DNA of 64,000 nt from DATCJA01 sp963814955 (lineage in GTDB: Bacteria > Acidobacteriota > Vicinamibacteria > Vicinamibacterales > UBA2999). Both the position numbers and the translations under genes were made by a program. The notes under the pieces are model-generated. The model made no database searches and was not told the DNA's origin. It was given only the letters and a program-made list of their open reading frames with translations. Shown here in pieces: positions 24,986-33,051 of the stretch. Position 1 is the stretch's first letter. Every line of letters starts with the position of its first letter. The DNA lies in assembly GCA_963814955.1 (NCBI GenBank), contig CAWFEX010000004.1:1100540-1164539 (forward strand), in the 5' to 3' direction.

Positions 24986-25429
24986 ATGACTCGCGTACTA
25001 ATTCGGATTGGCCTCGCCGTCATACTGGCGGGGTTGGCGTCGGCGGAAGCTTCGAGCCAGAGCGCGCAGCTCTCGCGAGTGATGCGCCAAAAGCTGGAGC
25101 AGTCGCAGGGTCTTCTTGCGGCTTTGGTGACCAGCAACTGGGATGATCTCCAACGGCGGAGTCGAGCGCTCGAAGGCCTCACGCGCGATCCGGCATGGGC
25201 CGTGATGAATACGCCTGAGTATTCGCGACACGCTGCAGCATTCTTGCGCGCGACACAAGATCTGATCGAGGCGTCCCAGCGTCGGGACCAGGAAGGTGCC
25301 CCGCTGGCCTATGTGTCGCTCACGCTGACCTGCGTCCGGTGTCATCAGACGGTTGCGCGGGGACGGCTGGCTGGGTCGACCGCGGCACAACCGGCCAGCC
25401 GGGAACGGCTGCACGCGCCGCTTCCATAA
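24986..25429 (+). CDS. Exported haem protein, cytochrome c'-like
   Basis: A 147-residue protein with a signal peptide (IRIGLAVILAGLASAEASS), a helical body (LSRVMRQKLEQSQGLLAALVTSNWDDLQRRSRAL) and one haem motif near the C-terminus (LTCVRCHQTVARG). The helix-then-CxxCH order matches the four-helix cytochrome c' fold. Cytochromes c' bind NO and other gases or carry electrons; which applies here is unknown. Confidence 0.72.
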   Translation: MTRVLIRIGLAVILAGLASAEASSQSAQLSRVMRQKLEQSQGLLAALVTSNWDDLQRRSRALEGLTRDPAWAVMNTPEYSRHAAAFLRATQDLIEASQRRDQEGAPLAYVSLTLTCVRCHQTVARGRLAGSTAAQPASRERLHAPLP

Positions 25430-25515
25430 GTGTTGTGAGATCTAACTGGACGACCTGACCGGCGCGACGCGTCTGGACCAGCCTGACTGGCGCTTCGCGA
25501 CCTGATTGGCAGCAC

Positions 25516-25551
25516 TGGAAATATTTCCGCACCGGGCGGAATCTTCCGGCA
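25516..25551. promoter_or_regulatory. Putative tandem enhancer upstream of the znu operon
   Basis: TGGAAATATTTCCGCA (25,516-25,531), a perfect GGAAATATTTCC palindrome, and GCGGAATCTTCCGGC (25,536-25,550), with centres 20 bases apart. It lies 60-95 bases upstream of the -24 element. This is the best-conserved copy of the motif. Confidence 0.55.
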
Positions 25552-25610
25552 GATTCCCGCGTTCAGCCTGCAGGCCGGGCCCAAATCGTAACCTTCGCGC
25601 CGCAGCTTGT

Positions 25611-25625
25611 CGGTACCCGACTTGC
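25611..25625 (+). promoter_or_regulatory. Putative sigma-54 promoter for the znuCBA-like operon
   Basis: CGGTACCCGACTTGC, with exact spacing and a TTGC -12 element. The predicted start near 25,637 lies only 4 bases before ATG 25,641. Confidence 0.5.
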
Positions 25626-25640
25626 GTCAGCGAATGTCAG

Positions 25641-26438
25641 ATGGCCATGCCTGATAAGCGGCACGCGGGAACATCTCGTGAGTGGGTGCTGAAGGGCGAG
25701 AGCGTCACTCTCGGATACGGCCGCCAGGCCCTCTTCCACGACGTGTCTTTCGAAGTCACACGTGGGGAGATCGTCGGGATTGTTGGTCCGAACGGATGTG
25801 GCAAGACCACGCTGTTGCGAACGATGCTCGGACTGCTCAAACCGCTCGCCGGACGGGTGGAGCGCCAACCTGGCTTGGCCATCGGATACGTGCCTCAACG
25901 CGAGCGAATCGACAGAATCGTCCCCGTCACGGCGCTCGAAGTGGCACTGATGGGACCCGGGGCAAGGGCTCCGGTGCTTCATCGCATTGGCGGCGCGGAG
26001 CATGACGCGGCGCATCACGCGCTGAGGTTGCTCGGCATCGATTCGCTGGCCCAGAGCTTGTTTCGCGACCTTTCGGGGGGGCAACAGCAGCGTGTCCTGC
26101 TGGCCCGAGCGCTGGCGACCGATCCCGATGTGCTCGTCCTCGACGAGCCAACCGCAGGGATGGATGTTGCCGGTGAAGCTGCGATTGTCGACTTCTTGAG
26201 GGACCTGAACCAGCGCCGCCGCGTCACGATCCTGATCGTCACCCACCTGCTGCCCATCGTGCTCAATCTCGCCGGGTCCATCATGTTGATGGGCTCCGAC
26301 GCCATCCTTCAGGGATCCGTTGACGACGTTATGCGAGAAGACCGGTTGACGGCGTTGTACCGCAGGCCCGTGCGTATTGGCCAGGTAGCAGGGCAGCGGA
26401 CGCTCGTCATTGACCGAAGCAGAGGCGCCCATGTTTGA
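25641..26438 (+). CDS. znuC: Metal ABC transporter ATP-binding protein (ZnuC/MntB type)
   Basis: A 265-residue ATPase with Walker A GPNGCGKT, Q-loop VPQRERID, signature LSGGQQQR, Walker B VLVLDEPTAGMD and switch His VTHLLPIV. The compact form and PQR..D Q-loop region are typical of manganese/zinc/iron (ZnuC, MntB, TroB) importers. ATG 25,641 or 25,647 may start translation. It overlaps the permease gene by 8 bases and belongs to a three-gene metal-uptake operon. Confidence 0.85.
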   Translation: MAMPDKRHAGTSREWVLKGESVTLGYGRQALFHDVSFEVTRGEIVGIVGPNGCGKTTLLRTMLGLLKPLAGRVERQPGLAIGYVPQRERIDRIVPVTALEVALMGPGARAPVLHRIGGAEHDAAHHALRLLGIDSLAQSLFRDLSGGQQQRVLLARALATDPDVLVLDEPTAGMDVAGEAAIVDFLRDLNQRRRVTILIVTHLLPIVLNLAGSIMLMGSDAILQGSVDDVMREDRLTALYRRPVRIGQVAGQRTLVIDRSRGAHV

Positions 26439-27315
26439 TGCTGTCTTCATGCGCCTCGCGTTGATTGCGTCGATCGCGACAGGCCTGTCGCTCGGCGTGA
26501 TGGGCGTGTATCTCGTCATCAGGCGCGTTGTGTTCTTCGGTCTCGTTGTGGCCAATGCCGCAACGCTGGGCGCCGCGGTCGGACAAGCGCTTGGTTGGGC
26601 GCCGGCCGTCACCTCACTCGCGGCTGCCGTCAGTGCCGCTGCGGCACTCGGGGAAGTCGGGACGTCGAACCGCGTCTCGGCCGAGTCGCTCATGGGGTGG
26701 GCGTATGCAGCGGCGTCCTCGGCAACAGTCCTCGTACTCTCGTGGGTTGCTGGCGGCAGCACGGATACGTTTCATCTGCTGTTCGGCAACGTCCTCGGGG
26801 TTCATGCTGCCGATGTCGTCGAGCTCACGATGATCGCGGCCGTCATCGGACTGGTGCAGGTGCTGTTCGGACGTCGATTTTTGCTGGTCACGTTCGATCC
26901 GGAGACGGCCACGGTTGCCGGAGTCAAGACACGCCGATGGTCGCTTGCCCTCAATCTGTGCATCGGCGTCGCTGCCGCCGCCGCCGTCCACACGATTGGC
27001 GCGCTGTTGACGTTCGCGCTGCTGACGTTACCCGCCATGGCCGCCCTGTTGATGACGGCAAATGTTCGGGGGACGTTCGTGGTATCCGCCGTGCTGGGCG
27101 CCGTTGTCCCGTGCCTGGCGCTCGCGGTTTCCTTCTACCTCGATCTACCGGCGGGACCGGCGGCGGTGGCGCTATTGGCAATCAGCGTGCCCCTTGCGAC
27201 CGTCAGTCGTGCCGTGGTCGCCCGTCGGAAGGAGACGCGTCCTGTCGAATTGGTTCAAACGAAGTCCGTCGCAGACCAAGGTGATTTCAAATCGGGCGCA
27301 GGAGCATTGATATGA
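26431..27315 (+). CDS. znuB: Metal ABC transporter permease (ZnuB type)
   Basis: A 294-residue protein with about eight transmembrane helices, starting MFDAVFMRLALIASIATGLSLGVMGVYLVIRRVVFFGLVVANAATLG and containing the ABC-3 family segment HTIGALLTFALLTLPAMAALLM. It forms the membrane channel with the preceding ATPase. ATG 26,431 overlaps the upstream stop; a TTG at 26,410 would give a longer N-terminus. The ATPase and binding protein are both adjacent. Confidence 0.85.
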   Translation: MFDAVFMRLALIASIATGLSLGVMGVYLVIRRVVFFGLVVANAATLGAAVGQALGWAPAVTSLAAAVSAAAALGEVGTSNRVSAESLMGWAYAAASSATVLVLSWVAGGSTDTFHLLFGNVLGVHAADVVELTMIAAVIGLVQVLFGRRFLLVTFDPETATVAGVKTRRWSLALNLCIGVAAAAAVHTIGALLTFALLTLPAMAALLMTANVRGTFVVSAVLGAVVPCLALAVSFYLDLPAGPAAVALLAISVPLATVSRAVVARRKETRPVELVQTKSVADQGDFKSGAGALI

Positions 27316-28296
27316 CAGCTTCTTTCAAGTGGCTTCTCGTAATCGGTGCTGCGTCGCTGGTTACTCTCGGGTTGGCTGAGACAACACCCGTGATTGTCGT
27401 GGCAACGACCGAAGATCTCGCGTCGCTGACACGCGAAGTTGGCGGAGATCGGGTGACCGTGGAGGCTCTTGCACGAGGGTATCAAGACCCGCACTTCGTC
27501 GAACCCAAGCCGAGCTACATCTTGAAACTGCAGCGGGCCGACCTCCTCGTGGTGGTTGGTCGTGATCTGGAAGTCGGCTGGCTTCCGCCGCTCATTCGAC
27601 AAAGCCGCAACGCGAAGGTTCAGCCGGGCGCACGAGGGTATCTCGATGCTTCCCTGACAGCAAGAATCCTCGAGATTCCGACCGGCCAAATCACCAGAGC
27701 GATGGGCGACGTACACCCGCTTGGCAACCCGCACTACTGGCTGGAACCCGGCAATGGACGGCGGATCGCGCAGGGGATCGCCAGACGGCTCGCCGACATC
27801 AGTCCCGCAGACGCCGCCTATTTCAATCAGAGGTACGCAGACTTCGACCGACGTCTGGCGGAGGCCGAAACGCGGTGGGCAGCCATTGTGGCTCCCTACA
27901 CGGGCGTGAAGATCGTCACATACCACCGGTCATGGCCCAACTTCGCGGCGCGGTTCGGGCTGGACGTGATTGGCTATGTTGAGCCGCGCCCTGGAATTCC
28001 GCCGTCGGCGGCGCACATCCGCGACGTGATCCAGGAGATGCGGGAGCAGAATGCGCGGATCGTGTTGGTCGAGCCGGTACTTCGATCCCAGGACACCGAA
28101 TGCGATTGCCCGCGAGGCTAATGCGCGGGTGGTCACCCTGGCGCCATCCGTTGGAGGCGTGAAGGAAGCAACGGACTACTTCAAACTGTTCGACTACAAC
28201 CTGAACCAGCTGATCACCGCGATTCAGCAGACAGGAGGTGGCGTGCCGCACTACCATGACGGCGAGCCGCACGAGCACGGCTCACTTCACCAGTAG
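27312..28296 (+). CDS. znuA: Metal-binding periplasmic protein of the ABC importer (ZnuA/TroA type, one frameshift)
   Basis: ATG 27,312 overlaps the permease stop. After a signal sequence the cluster A-I substrate-binding fold follows: VVATTEDLASLTREVGGDRVTV, metal ligands in DPHFVE, GNPHYW and TYHRSW. Near 28,080 one extra G after EP breaks the frame; in the next frame the protein resumes YFDPRTPNAIAREANARVV...VGGVKEATDYF. It ends in a His-rich tail (PHYHDGEPHEHGSLHQ), common in zinc-binding members. It captures the metal ion in the periplasm. Confidence 0.85.
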
Positions 28297-28404
28297 CACC
28301 GGGCACTGCGCGTGCAGCCCTACTTTGTAGCTGATGGTTCCCCAGTCGCGCGGGATACTCGACGGCTTGACGCGATGCGACGCGATCACGATCAGACGTC
28401 ATGC
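28282..28404 (-). pseudogene. C-terminal fragment of a universal stress protein
   Basis: Minus-strand frame from about 28,404 to the stop at 28,282-28,284 reads LIVIASHRVKPSSIPRDWGTISYKVGLHAQCPVLLVK, an unmistakable Usp C-terminus. An in-frame stop lies just upstream and no N-terminal Usp sequence is present in any frame. It shows loss of a Usp gene between the znu operon and the aldo/keto reductase. Confidence 0.65.
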
Positions 28405-28466
28405 CGCCCCTCGAACCCTCGTGCAGGCGGACGTGATGAGCCTCGCTTGTCGGCGCCCCGCGACGC

Positions 28467-29456
28467 TCAACGCTCGCTGTCGAGAATCCGCATCTGATGC
28501 TCGTCGTATCGGGTGCCGGCTGCGGTGGGCAGTGTCTCCTCGATACGCCTGACATCCGCGGCCGTGATCGTCACCTGGAGCGCACCAAGTGATTCCGCAA
28601 GCTGCACACGAGTGCGCGCGCCGATCAGGGGCACGATTGTGTTGCCCTTTGTCAGCACCCACGCAATGGCGAGTTGCGACGCGCTCGCCCCCTTCTCCTT
28701 CGCCAGTTGCTGCAGCGTCTCGATAAGGCGCTGATTTCGCTCACGGTTTTCACCGGTGAAGCGCGGAAGGTAGGCGCGAAAGTCGCCCTTGCTTGCAGGC
28801 CGGGAGCCGCTCAGCAGTCCCCGCGACAGCACGCCGTACGCGGTGACGCCGACGCCAAGCTCGGAGAGCACCGGAAGGATCTTGGCTTCCGGACCACGGC
28901 TGATCAGCGAATACTCTATCTGCAGATCGCTGAGGGGATGGACAGCCTGCGCACGACGAATCGTCTCCGGTCCCACCTCCGACAATCCAATTGCGCGGAC
29001 ATACCCGGCCTTCACCAGATCCGCGATTGTGCCGATCGTCTCTTCGATCGGCACGGTCGGGTCGAAACGCCCCGGCCGGTAGATGTCGATGTGATCCACG
29101 CCGAGTCGTGTCAAGGAGTACGCAAGGAAGTTCCTGACCGCCGCGGGCCGCGCGTCCATGCCGAGCCACTGTCCATCCGGCCCCCGAAGCGCGCCGAATT
29201 TCACGGAGAGGAGCGCCTTGTCCCGACGATCGCGCAGCGCCCGCCCGATGAGCAACTCGTTATGTCCCGCGCCGTAATAGTCGCCGGTGTCGAGCAGCGT
29301 GATGCCCGCATCGAGTGCGGCATGAATGGTGGCGATGCTCTCGCGCTCGTCGGCCGGACCATAGAACCCGGACATGCCCATGCAGCCGAGCGCCAATGGG
29401 AAGACGGTCGGTCCCGTCAACCCCAATCGCCGATGCTGATGTGTTGTCGATGTCAT
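28467..29456 (-). CDS. Aldo/keto reductase
   Basis: A 329-residue NADPH-dependent TIM-barrel enzyme. Visible are ALGCMGMSGFYG at the N-terminus, DTGDYYGAGHNELLIGRAL with the catalytic Asp and Tyr, the Lys region LLSVKFGALRG, and the NADP-binding end GNTIVPLIGARTRVQLAESL. Where most members have a catalytic His (HRxD) this protein reads DIYRPGRFDP, so that position is substituted. It reduces aldehydes or ketones; the substrate is unknown. No sigma-54-type promoter is visible upstream. Confidence 0.9.
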   Translation of the reverse strand: MTSTTHQHRRLGLTGPTVFPLALGCMGMSGFYGPADERESIATIHAALDAGITLLDTGDYYGAGHNELLIGRALRDRRDKALLSVKFGALRGPDGQWLGMDARPAAVRNFLAYSLTRLGVDHIDIYRPGRFDPTVPIEETIGTIADLVKAGYVRAIGLSEVGPETIRRAQAVHPLSDLQIEYSLISRGPEAKILPVLSELGVGVTAYGVLSRGLLSGSRPASKGDFRAYLPRFTGENRERNQRLIETLQQLAKEKGASASQLAIAWVLTKGNTIVPLIGARTRVQLAESLGALQVTITAADVRRIEETLPTAAGTRYDEHQMRILDSER

Positions 29457-29671
29457 CCCTCAATGCTAAGTCGTCGCGTGCCGCACCGACCGATCAGAAA
29501 CATTGTCTCCAATCCCCCTGCCTCGGCCATCCGTTGGCGAGGACTCCCCACGTCGCCTGCGGTACACAGCGATGATCGCATCGTGCAAATCGATCGGGCC
29601 GGGCGTCAGTAACCCGACGTCTCCGAAATCAACGGCTGAACGACGGCCGGTCAGACACAGGAGGACTGGCG

Positions 29672-30157
29672 TCACGCTGCGGCTGGTGTCGTGGCTGCCG
29701 TCGCTTCGGTCGCGTGCATCGTCAATACCGGACAGGGCGCCGTCCGGACAACCCGTTCGGCGACGCTGCCCATGACGAGGTGCGACAGGCCCGTGCGGCC
29801 GTGCGTCCCCATCACAATCAGGTCGAAACCGCCGTTCTTGGCGTGCTCGGCAATGGCACGCGCGGGCCGGCCTGTGATGACCGCGGTCTCCGCTGTGAGG
29901 CCCAGCGCCGCAGCGGATTCCTTGAGGGTCGCCAATCCACGATCGGCATCCGCGATGAGGTTCTGCAGCAGCTCAGGGACGTTCGACACGTAGATCTCGG
30001 AACTCCACCCTCCCGTGACGAACGAGTCGTCCACAACATGGACCAGCGTGAGCTTGGCGCCGAAGCGGTGCGCCAGCGTTGCCGCGAAGCCGAATGCGCG
30101 TTCAGCGTGCGGGCTGAAATCCACCGGTACGAGAATGTTGGTGATGGTGTTGGTCAT
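29672..30157 (-). CDS. Single-domain universal stress protein
   Basis: A 161-residue UspA protein: ILVPVDFSPHAERAFGFAATLAHRFGAKLTLVHVVDD, ATP motif GTHGRTGLSHLVMGS and end TAPCPVLTMHATEA plus an Ala/Thr-rich tail. AGGAG before ATG 30,157 supports the start. It follows the CBS-domain gene by 34 bases and is likely co-transcribed with it. Confidence 0.92.
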   Translation of the reverse strand: MTNTITNILVPVDFSPHAERAFGFAATLAHRFGAKLTLVHVVDDSFVTGGWSSEIYVSNVPELLQNLIADADRGLATLKESAAALGLTAETAVITGRPARAIAEHAKNGGFDLIVMGTHGRTGLSHLVMGSVAERVVRTAPCPVLTMHATEATAATTPAAA

Positions 30158-30191
30158 GGCTGTTCTCCTGTCGAATCCGTCGTGCGCCCTG

Positions 30192-30647
30192 TCACCACAC
30201 GCCGGTCGCTGTCACGCGTTTCCGATGCGGGGTGCGGTGCTTGAGCGTCCACCGTGTGCTGGTTGTCACCGGCCGGTCGCTTCCGCGGCCGAGGAGCTCC
30301 AACAAGTCCGTGACCGTCACAATTCCCACGACGCGCCCGCGCTCCGTGACGACCACGCATCCGATTGAGCGCCCGCGCATCAGATTGGCGGCCTTTCTGA
30401 CCGTCGTCGTCGGCTCCACGGTCACGACGTGCGTGGTCATGAGCTCCTCGACCGTCCGACCCCTTCTGAGCGATGCCCCTCGCCGACCGCCTGCATCCCG
30501 ATCGGAGAAAATCCCCACCACGCGGGAGCCGCGTGTGACCACGAGATGATGAAACCCGCACCTGCACATCAATTCCCACGCATCTTCAGCGGCGTTCGCC
30601 GGTGAGATGGTCTCCACGTCTTTCGTCATCACATCCAGGACACGCAT
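30192..30647 (-). CDS. CBS-domain pair protein
   Basis: A 151-residue protein with two CBS repeats: MRVLDVMTKDVETISPANAAEDAWELM...VVGIFSDRDAGG and VEELMTTHVVTVEPTTTVRKAANLM...VVGIVTVTDLLELL. GGAGG before ATG 30,647 sets the start, so the longer frame to 30,773 is not needed. CBS pairs sense adenine nucleotides. The downstream partner in the operon is a Usp protein, which also binds ATP. Confidence 0.88.
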   Translation of the reverse strand: MRVLDVMTKDVETISPANAAEDAWELMCRCGFHHLVVTRGSRVVGIFSDRDAGGRRGASLRRGRTVEELMTTHVVTVEPTTTVRKAANLMRGRSIGCVVVTERGRVVGIVTVTDLLELLGRGSDRPVTTSTRWTLKHRTPHRKRVTATGVW

Positions 30648-30862
30648 CGCGGGCCTCCGGGTGAGGGTGTCGGGACCGTCGCTTTCGGCGAGCAGGCCCG
30701 ATTGCGTCTGCGGATACATGCGCGCCCCGGGCGTGGAGCCCCACGAGCATTCGTCACGTCCCCGATCCGTCAACCTGGCGTGAGGGCCGATGCTGCCGGT
30801 CCCGACATTCGGTCTGAGTGCATAGAGCGGACCAACGCCTGCGCGTGGATCCGCAGCTCGCG

Positions 30863-31549
30863 TTAACAGATCTCGTCAACCGGCTCGAGAGGTTCGACGA
30901 GAATCTCGTTCTTCACGCGAGTAATTCCAGGAGCGCTCGCGGCGGCGCGTTCGGCCGTCTCGCGCTGCTGCCAGGTCGTCACCGAACCGGTGAGCAGGGC
31001 GACGCCTCCGGAGACGTCGATGGCCACGTGCCGCGCGTCGAGATCCGCATTCCGGTGGAGTGCCTGGACGATCCGGTGCCGGACGTCCCGTGCCGCCGCC
31101 CGCCGAGCCACCTCGATGTGATTGAAGATCCCGCGGACGCCTTTGACATGACGGACCGCTTTTTCGGCATCCCGTGCCTGATAGAGCCAGCCGGCCCTGC
31201 CGGTCAGCGTGAGATGTCCGTCGTGCACGGCGACCTGGATGGTTTCCGGAACGGTCCCGCGCAGCTCGAGGGCGCGCACGGCATCGCGGGCAATGTCGGC
31301 GTCGGTGCGTCCGATCTTCAGCCGAACCTGGAGGTCGTTTGCCACCCCTTTCACGCCCCGCACGCGCTTGGCAGCCCGTTCAGCGGCGAGCTTTCCAGCG
31401 TAGGTGTCGATGTAGCCCGTCAGCGTCACCACTCCGTTCTTCGCGGCGACTCCGATCTGGCTCGCATCGACTTCAGGATCCCAATCGAGTTGTCGCACGA
31501 CGTGGTCTCGCACGCGCACGTCGAGGTCGGTCAAGCTGATAGTGCTCAT
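30863..31549 (-). CDS. Triple BON-domain protein
   Basis: A 228-residue soluble protein with three BON repeats: VRQLDWDPEVDASQIGVAAKNGVVTLTGYIDTYAGKLAAERAAKRVRGVKGV, then LELRGTVPETIQVAVHDGHLTLTGRAGWLYQ...GVRGIFNHIEV, then LHRNADLDARHVAIDVSGGVALLTGSVTTWQQRETAERAA. It has no signal peptide. AAGGAG precedes ATG 31,549, which overlaps the stop of the 79-residue gene by ATGA. A close paralogue lies at 48,688. BON domains are linked to membrane or osmotic stress; the cytosolic role is unknown. Confidence 0.88.
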   Translation of the reverse strand: MSTISLTDLDVRVRDHVVRQLDWDPEVDASQIGVAAKNGVVTLTGYIDTYAGKLAAERAAKRVRGVKGVANDLQVRLKIGRTDADIARDAVRALELRGTVPETIQVAVHDGHLTLTGRAGWLYQARDAEKAVRHVKGVRGIFNHIEVARRAAARDVRHRIVQALHRNADLDARHVAIDVSGGVALLTGSVTTWQQRETAERAAASAPGITRVKNEILVEPLEPVDEIC

Positions 31550-31785
31550 CTCATTCTCCTTACCGGTCTTCGTGAAGCGTCCAGTCGCCATCCTGGGGTC
31601 TGGTGGCCGCAGGAAGAGCATTCCAGGCAGATTCGCTGTGACTCGAAATGTAGTAGAAGGTCGTGACCACGAAGCCCGCAGACGGTTGCGCGGATGCACG
31701 CACGAGCGTCACGCAGCCACTGCTGCCACGTCACTCCGACGTGCGGTGAATGGAAGTGCGAATGGTGCAAAACCGTTGTCCACAC
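31546..31785 (-). CDS. Small zinc-ribbon-like protein coupled to BON gene (79 aa)
   Basis: The GTG start at 31,785 gives a protein with VCGLRGHDLLLHFESQRICLECSSCGHQTPGWRLD, holding a CxxC plus a GH(x)TPGW motif of a small zinc-ribbon type. Its stop overlaps the BON start (ATGA), a strong sign of translation. The promoter at 31,818 lies 33 bases upstream. I know no function for this family. Confidence 0.6.
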   Translation of the reverse strand: MWTTVLHHSHFHSPHVGVTWQQWLRDARACIRATVCGLRGHDLLLHFESQRICLECSSCGHQTPGWRLDASRRPVRRMR

Positions 31786-31817
31786 GGCGTCGGAACCTCG
31801 CGCTCGAAGAGTTCAAC

Positions 31818-31832
31818 GCAAGGCTGGTTCCA
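31818..31832 (-). promoter_or_regulatory. Putative sigma-54 promoter (minus) for the ribbon/BON operon
   Basis: TGGAACCAGCCTTGC on the minus strand, with exact spacing and a TTGC -12 element. The predicted leader is 21 bases. Confidence 0.5.
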
Positions 31833-31884
31833 TGAGCGCCGGTTTTGACTTGCGCCACGATCGAACAGTGACGCTTCTAGCGGG

Positions 31885-31920
31885 CGCGAAATTTTTCGCA
31901 ACGCCCGTGGTTTTTTCGCG
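31885..31920. promoter_or_regulatory. Putative tandem enhancer shared by divergent BON and CBS operons
   Basis: GCGCGAAATTTTTCGCA (31,885-31,900, near-perfect palindrome) and CGTGGTTTTTTCGCG (31,906-31,920), 20 bases apart. It is 53-88 bases from the minus promoter at 31,818 and 89-124 bases from the plus promoter at 32,009. The whole 330-base gap 31,786-32,115 holds only these regulatory sites. Confidence 0.55.
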
Positions 31921-32008
31921 TGTCGTCGCTTACCCTGGAATCACGAGTCGACTCGCCAACAACCGGCACGGCCGTTTCGGAGAGCAGAAGCGGGAATGTC
32001 GGGCGGCA

Positions 32009-32023
32009 TGGAGGTTGCCCTGC
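32009..32023 (+). promoter_or_regulatory. Possible sigma-54 promoter for the CBS gene
   Basis: TGGAGGTTGCCCTGC has correct GG-GC spacing, but the -24 element departs from TGGCAC. The predicted start is near 32,035, with a leader of about 80 bases. Confidence 0.35.
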
Positions 32024-32115
32024 GCACTGGTCGCGAAGGCGCGGGTCAAGCCGCGCACGGTCAGATTGAGGAAGCCGCGAAGCCCGCTAAGGGTGCGGCG
32101 GCCTAGGAGACGACG

Positions 32116-32577
32116 ATGAAGGTCAAGAATCTCATGACTCCGGAGCCGCGGACGTGTACCCGCGCGACGAATCTCGCCGAAGCGGCGGCGCTGATGCTGG
32201 ATGCCGACTGCGGCATCCTGCCGGTCGTTGACGATCAGGGAAAGATCGTCGGCGTGGTGACCGACCGTGACATGTATATCGCGCTGGCGACGCGCAACAA
32301 GCTGGCGTCACAGCTCACCGTCGGAGAGGTCGCGCGGAGCGAAGTGGTTACCTGCGGCCCCGATGACGACGTCCAGGCGGCGCTGGCAACGATGAAACAG
32401 CATCACGTTCGTCGCCTGCCGGTGGAAGGGTTCGGCGGCACCGTGGCAGGCATTGTCTCGATGAACGACATCCTGCTCGCGGCCGGAACGAAGGGCGTGG
32501 GGAACGCCGAGATCGTGGATACGTTCCGGACCATCTGCGCCCACCGGCATCCGACCCCTCACGTGACTGCGGCCTGA
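32116..32577 (+). CDS. CBS-domain pair protein
   Basis: A 153-residue protein starting MKVKNLMTPEPRTCTRATNLAEAAALMLDADCGILPVVDDQGKIVGVVTDRDMYIALA, then a second CBS repeat TVGEVARSEVVTCGPDDDVQAALATMKQHHVRRLPV...GIVSMNDILLAA. The two repeats would form one Bateman module that binds an adenine nucleotide. GGAGACGACG precedes ATG 32,116. Distinct from the CBS protein at 30,192. Confidence 0.9.
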   Translation: MKVKNLMTPEPRTCTRATNLAEAAALMLDADCGILPVVDDQGKIVGVVTDRDMYIALATRNKLASQLTVGEVARSEVVTCGPDDDVQAALATMKQHHVRRLPVEGFGGTVAGIVSMNDILLAAGTKGVGNAEIVDTFRTICAHRHPTPHVTAA

Positions 32578-32663
32578 CCGCGAGGCCGCCGTGCATCGGC
32601 CGCACCGCCAGTCGTCGTATGACGGCGGCGGTGCAGGCTGGGCACGCGTCCAGGATGACGCCC

Positions 32664-32698
32664 GCGACAAAATGGGCGGGGATTCGAAATAGTCCGCA
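32664..32698. promoter_or_regulatory. Putative tandem enhancer upstream of the 85-aa membrane protein
   Basis: GCGACAAAATGGGC (32,664) and TCGAAATAGTCCGCA (32,684-32,698) repeat at 20 bases (CGACAAAAT / CGAAATAGT). It lies 53-87 bases upstream of the promoter at 32,751. Confidence 0.4.
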
Positions 32699-32750
32699 CG
32701 CCCCACTCGATGACTGCGCCCCGCAGATACGACATTGGTGATGACACCTG

Positions 32751-32765
32751 AGGTACACGAGTTGC
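32751..32765 (+). promoter_or_regulatory. Putative sigma-54 promoter for the 85-aa membrane protein
   Basis: AGGTACACGAGTTGC, with exact spacing and a TTGC -12 element, similar to the Hsp20 promoter at 48,273. The predicted start near 32,777 sits just before the GGAGAGG ribosome site. Confidence 0.5.
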
Positions 32766-32790
32766 TCGGGCTTCTTTGGAGAGGTGACTC

Positions 32791-33048
32791 ATGCCAACTG
32801 CCAATCACGCCGAACGGGTGACCGAGCCATGTCGGTGGCCGACTATGGATGCGGTTGAAGAGAACCTGCGCCAAGCGCGTCGCGTGGTGAACACCGCGCG
32901 TCATGCAGCCGAGGACGCCGTCACCGAAGCGGCCTTGAACATTCGACGTCATCCCCTTCAAGCGGTCGGCGCGGCGGTCGTCGCCGGAGCTGTCGCCGGG
33001 GCACTGGCCGGATTCAGTGCCGGATGGTTCGCGCGAAGGCGCGGCTAG
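32791..33048 (+). CDS. Small DUF883-like membrane-anchored protein (85 aa)
   Basis: An amphipathic helical N-terminal half (AVEENLRQARRVVNTARHAAEDAVTEAALNIRRHP) precedes a C-terminal Gly/Ala-rich membrane helix (VGAAVVAGAVAGALAGFSAGWFARRRG). This is the plan of DUF883/ElaB-YqjD stress proteins that tether to the inner membrane; the sequence match itself is loose. GGAGAGG precedes the ATG. Followed after 3 bases by a kinase-like gene. Confidence 0.7.
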   Translation: MPTANHAERVTEPCRWPTMDAVEENLRQARRVVNTARHAAEDAVTEAALNIRRHPLQAVGAAVVAGAVAGALAGFSAGWFARRRG

Positions 33049-33051
33049 GGT

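Noticed and set aside
29466..29675. 69-residue minus-strand ORF overlapping the Usp stop by GTGA.
   Set aside because: The overlap suggests coupling, but the sequence has no recognisable motif, no ribosome site, and a low-complexity Arg/Gly end.
32348..32758. Minus-strand ORF with a CxxC...CxxC pattern (MYLRCHHQCRICGAQ...DACPACTAAVI).
   Set aside because: It looks protein-like at first, but it runs 230 bases antisense into the CBS gene and its start region contains the tandem enhancer (32,664) and lies at the sigma-54 site (32,751) of the opposite strand. Kept only as a possibility.
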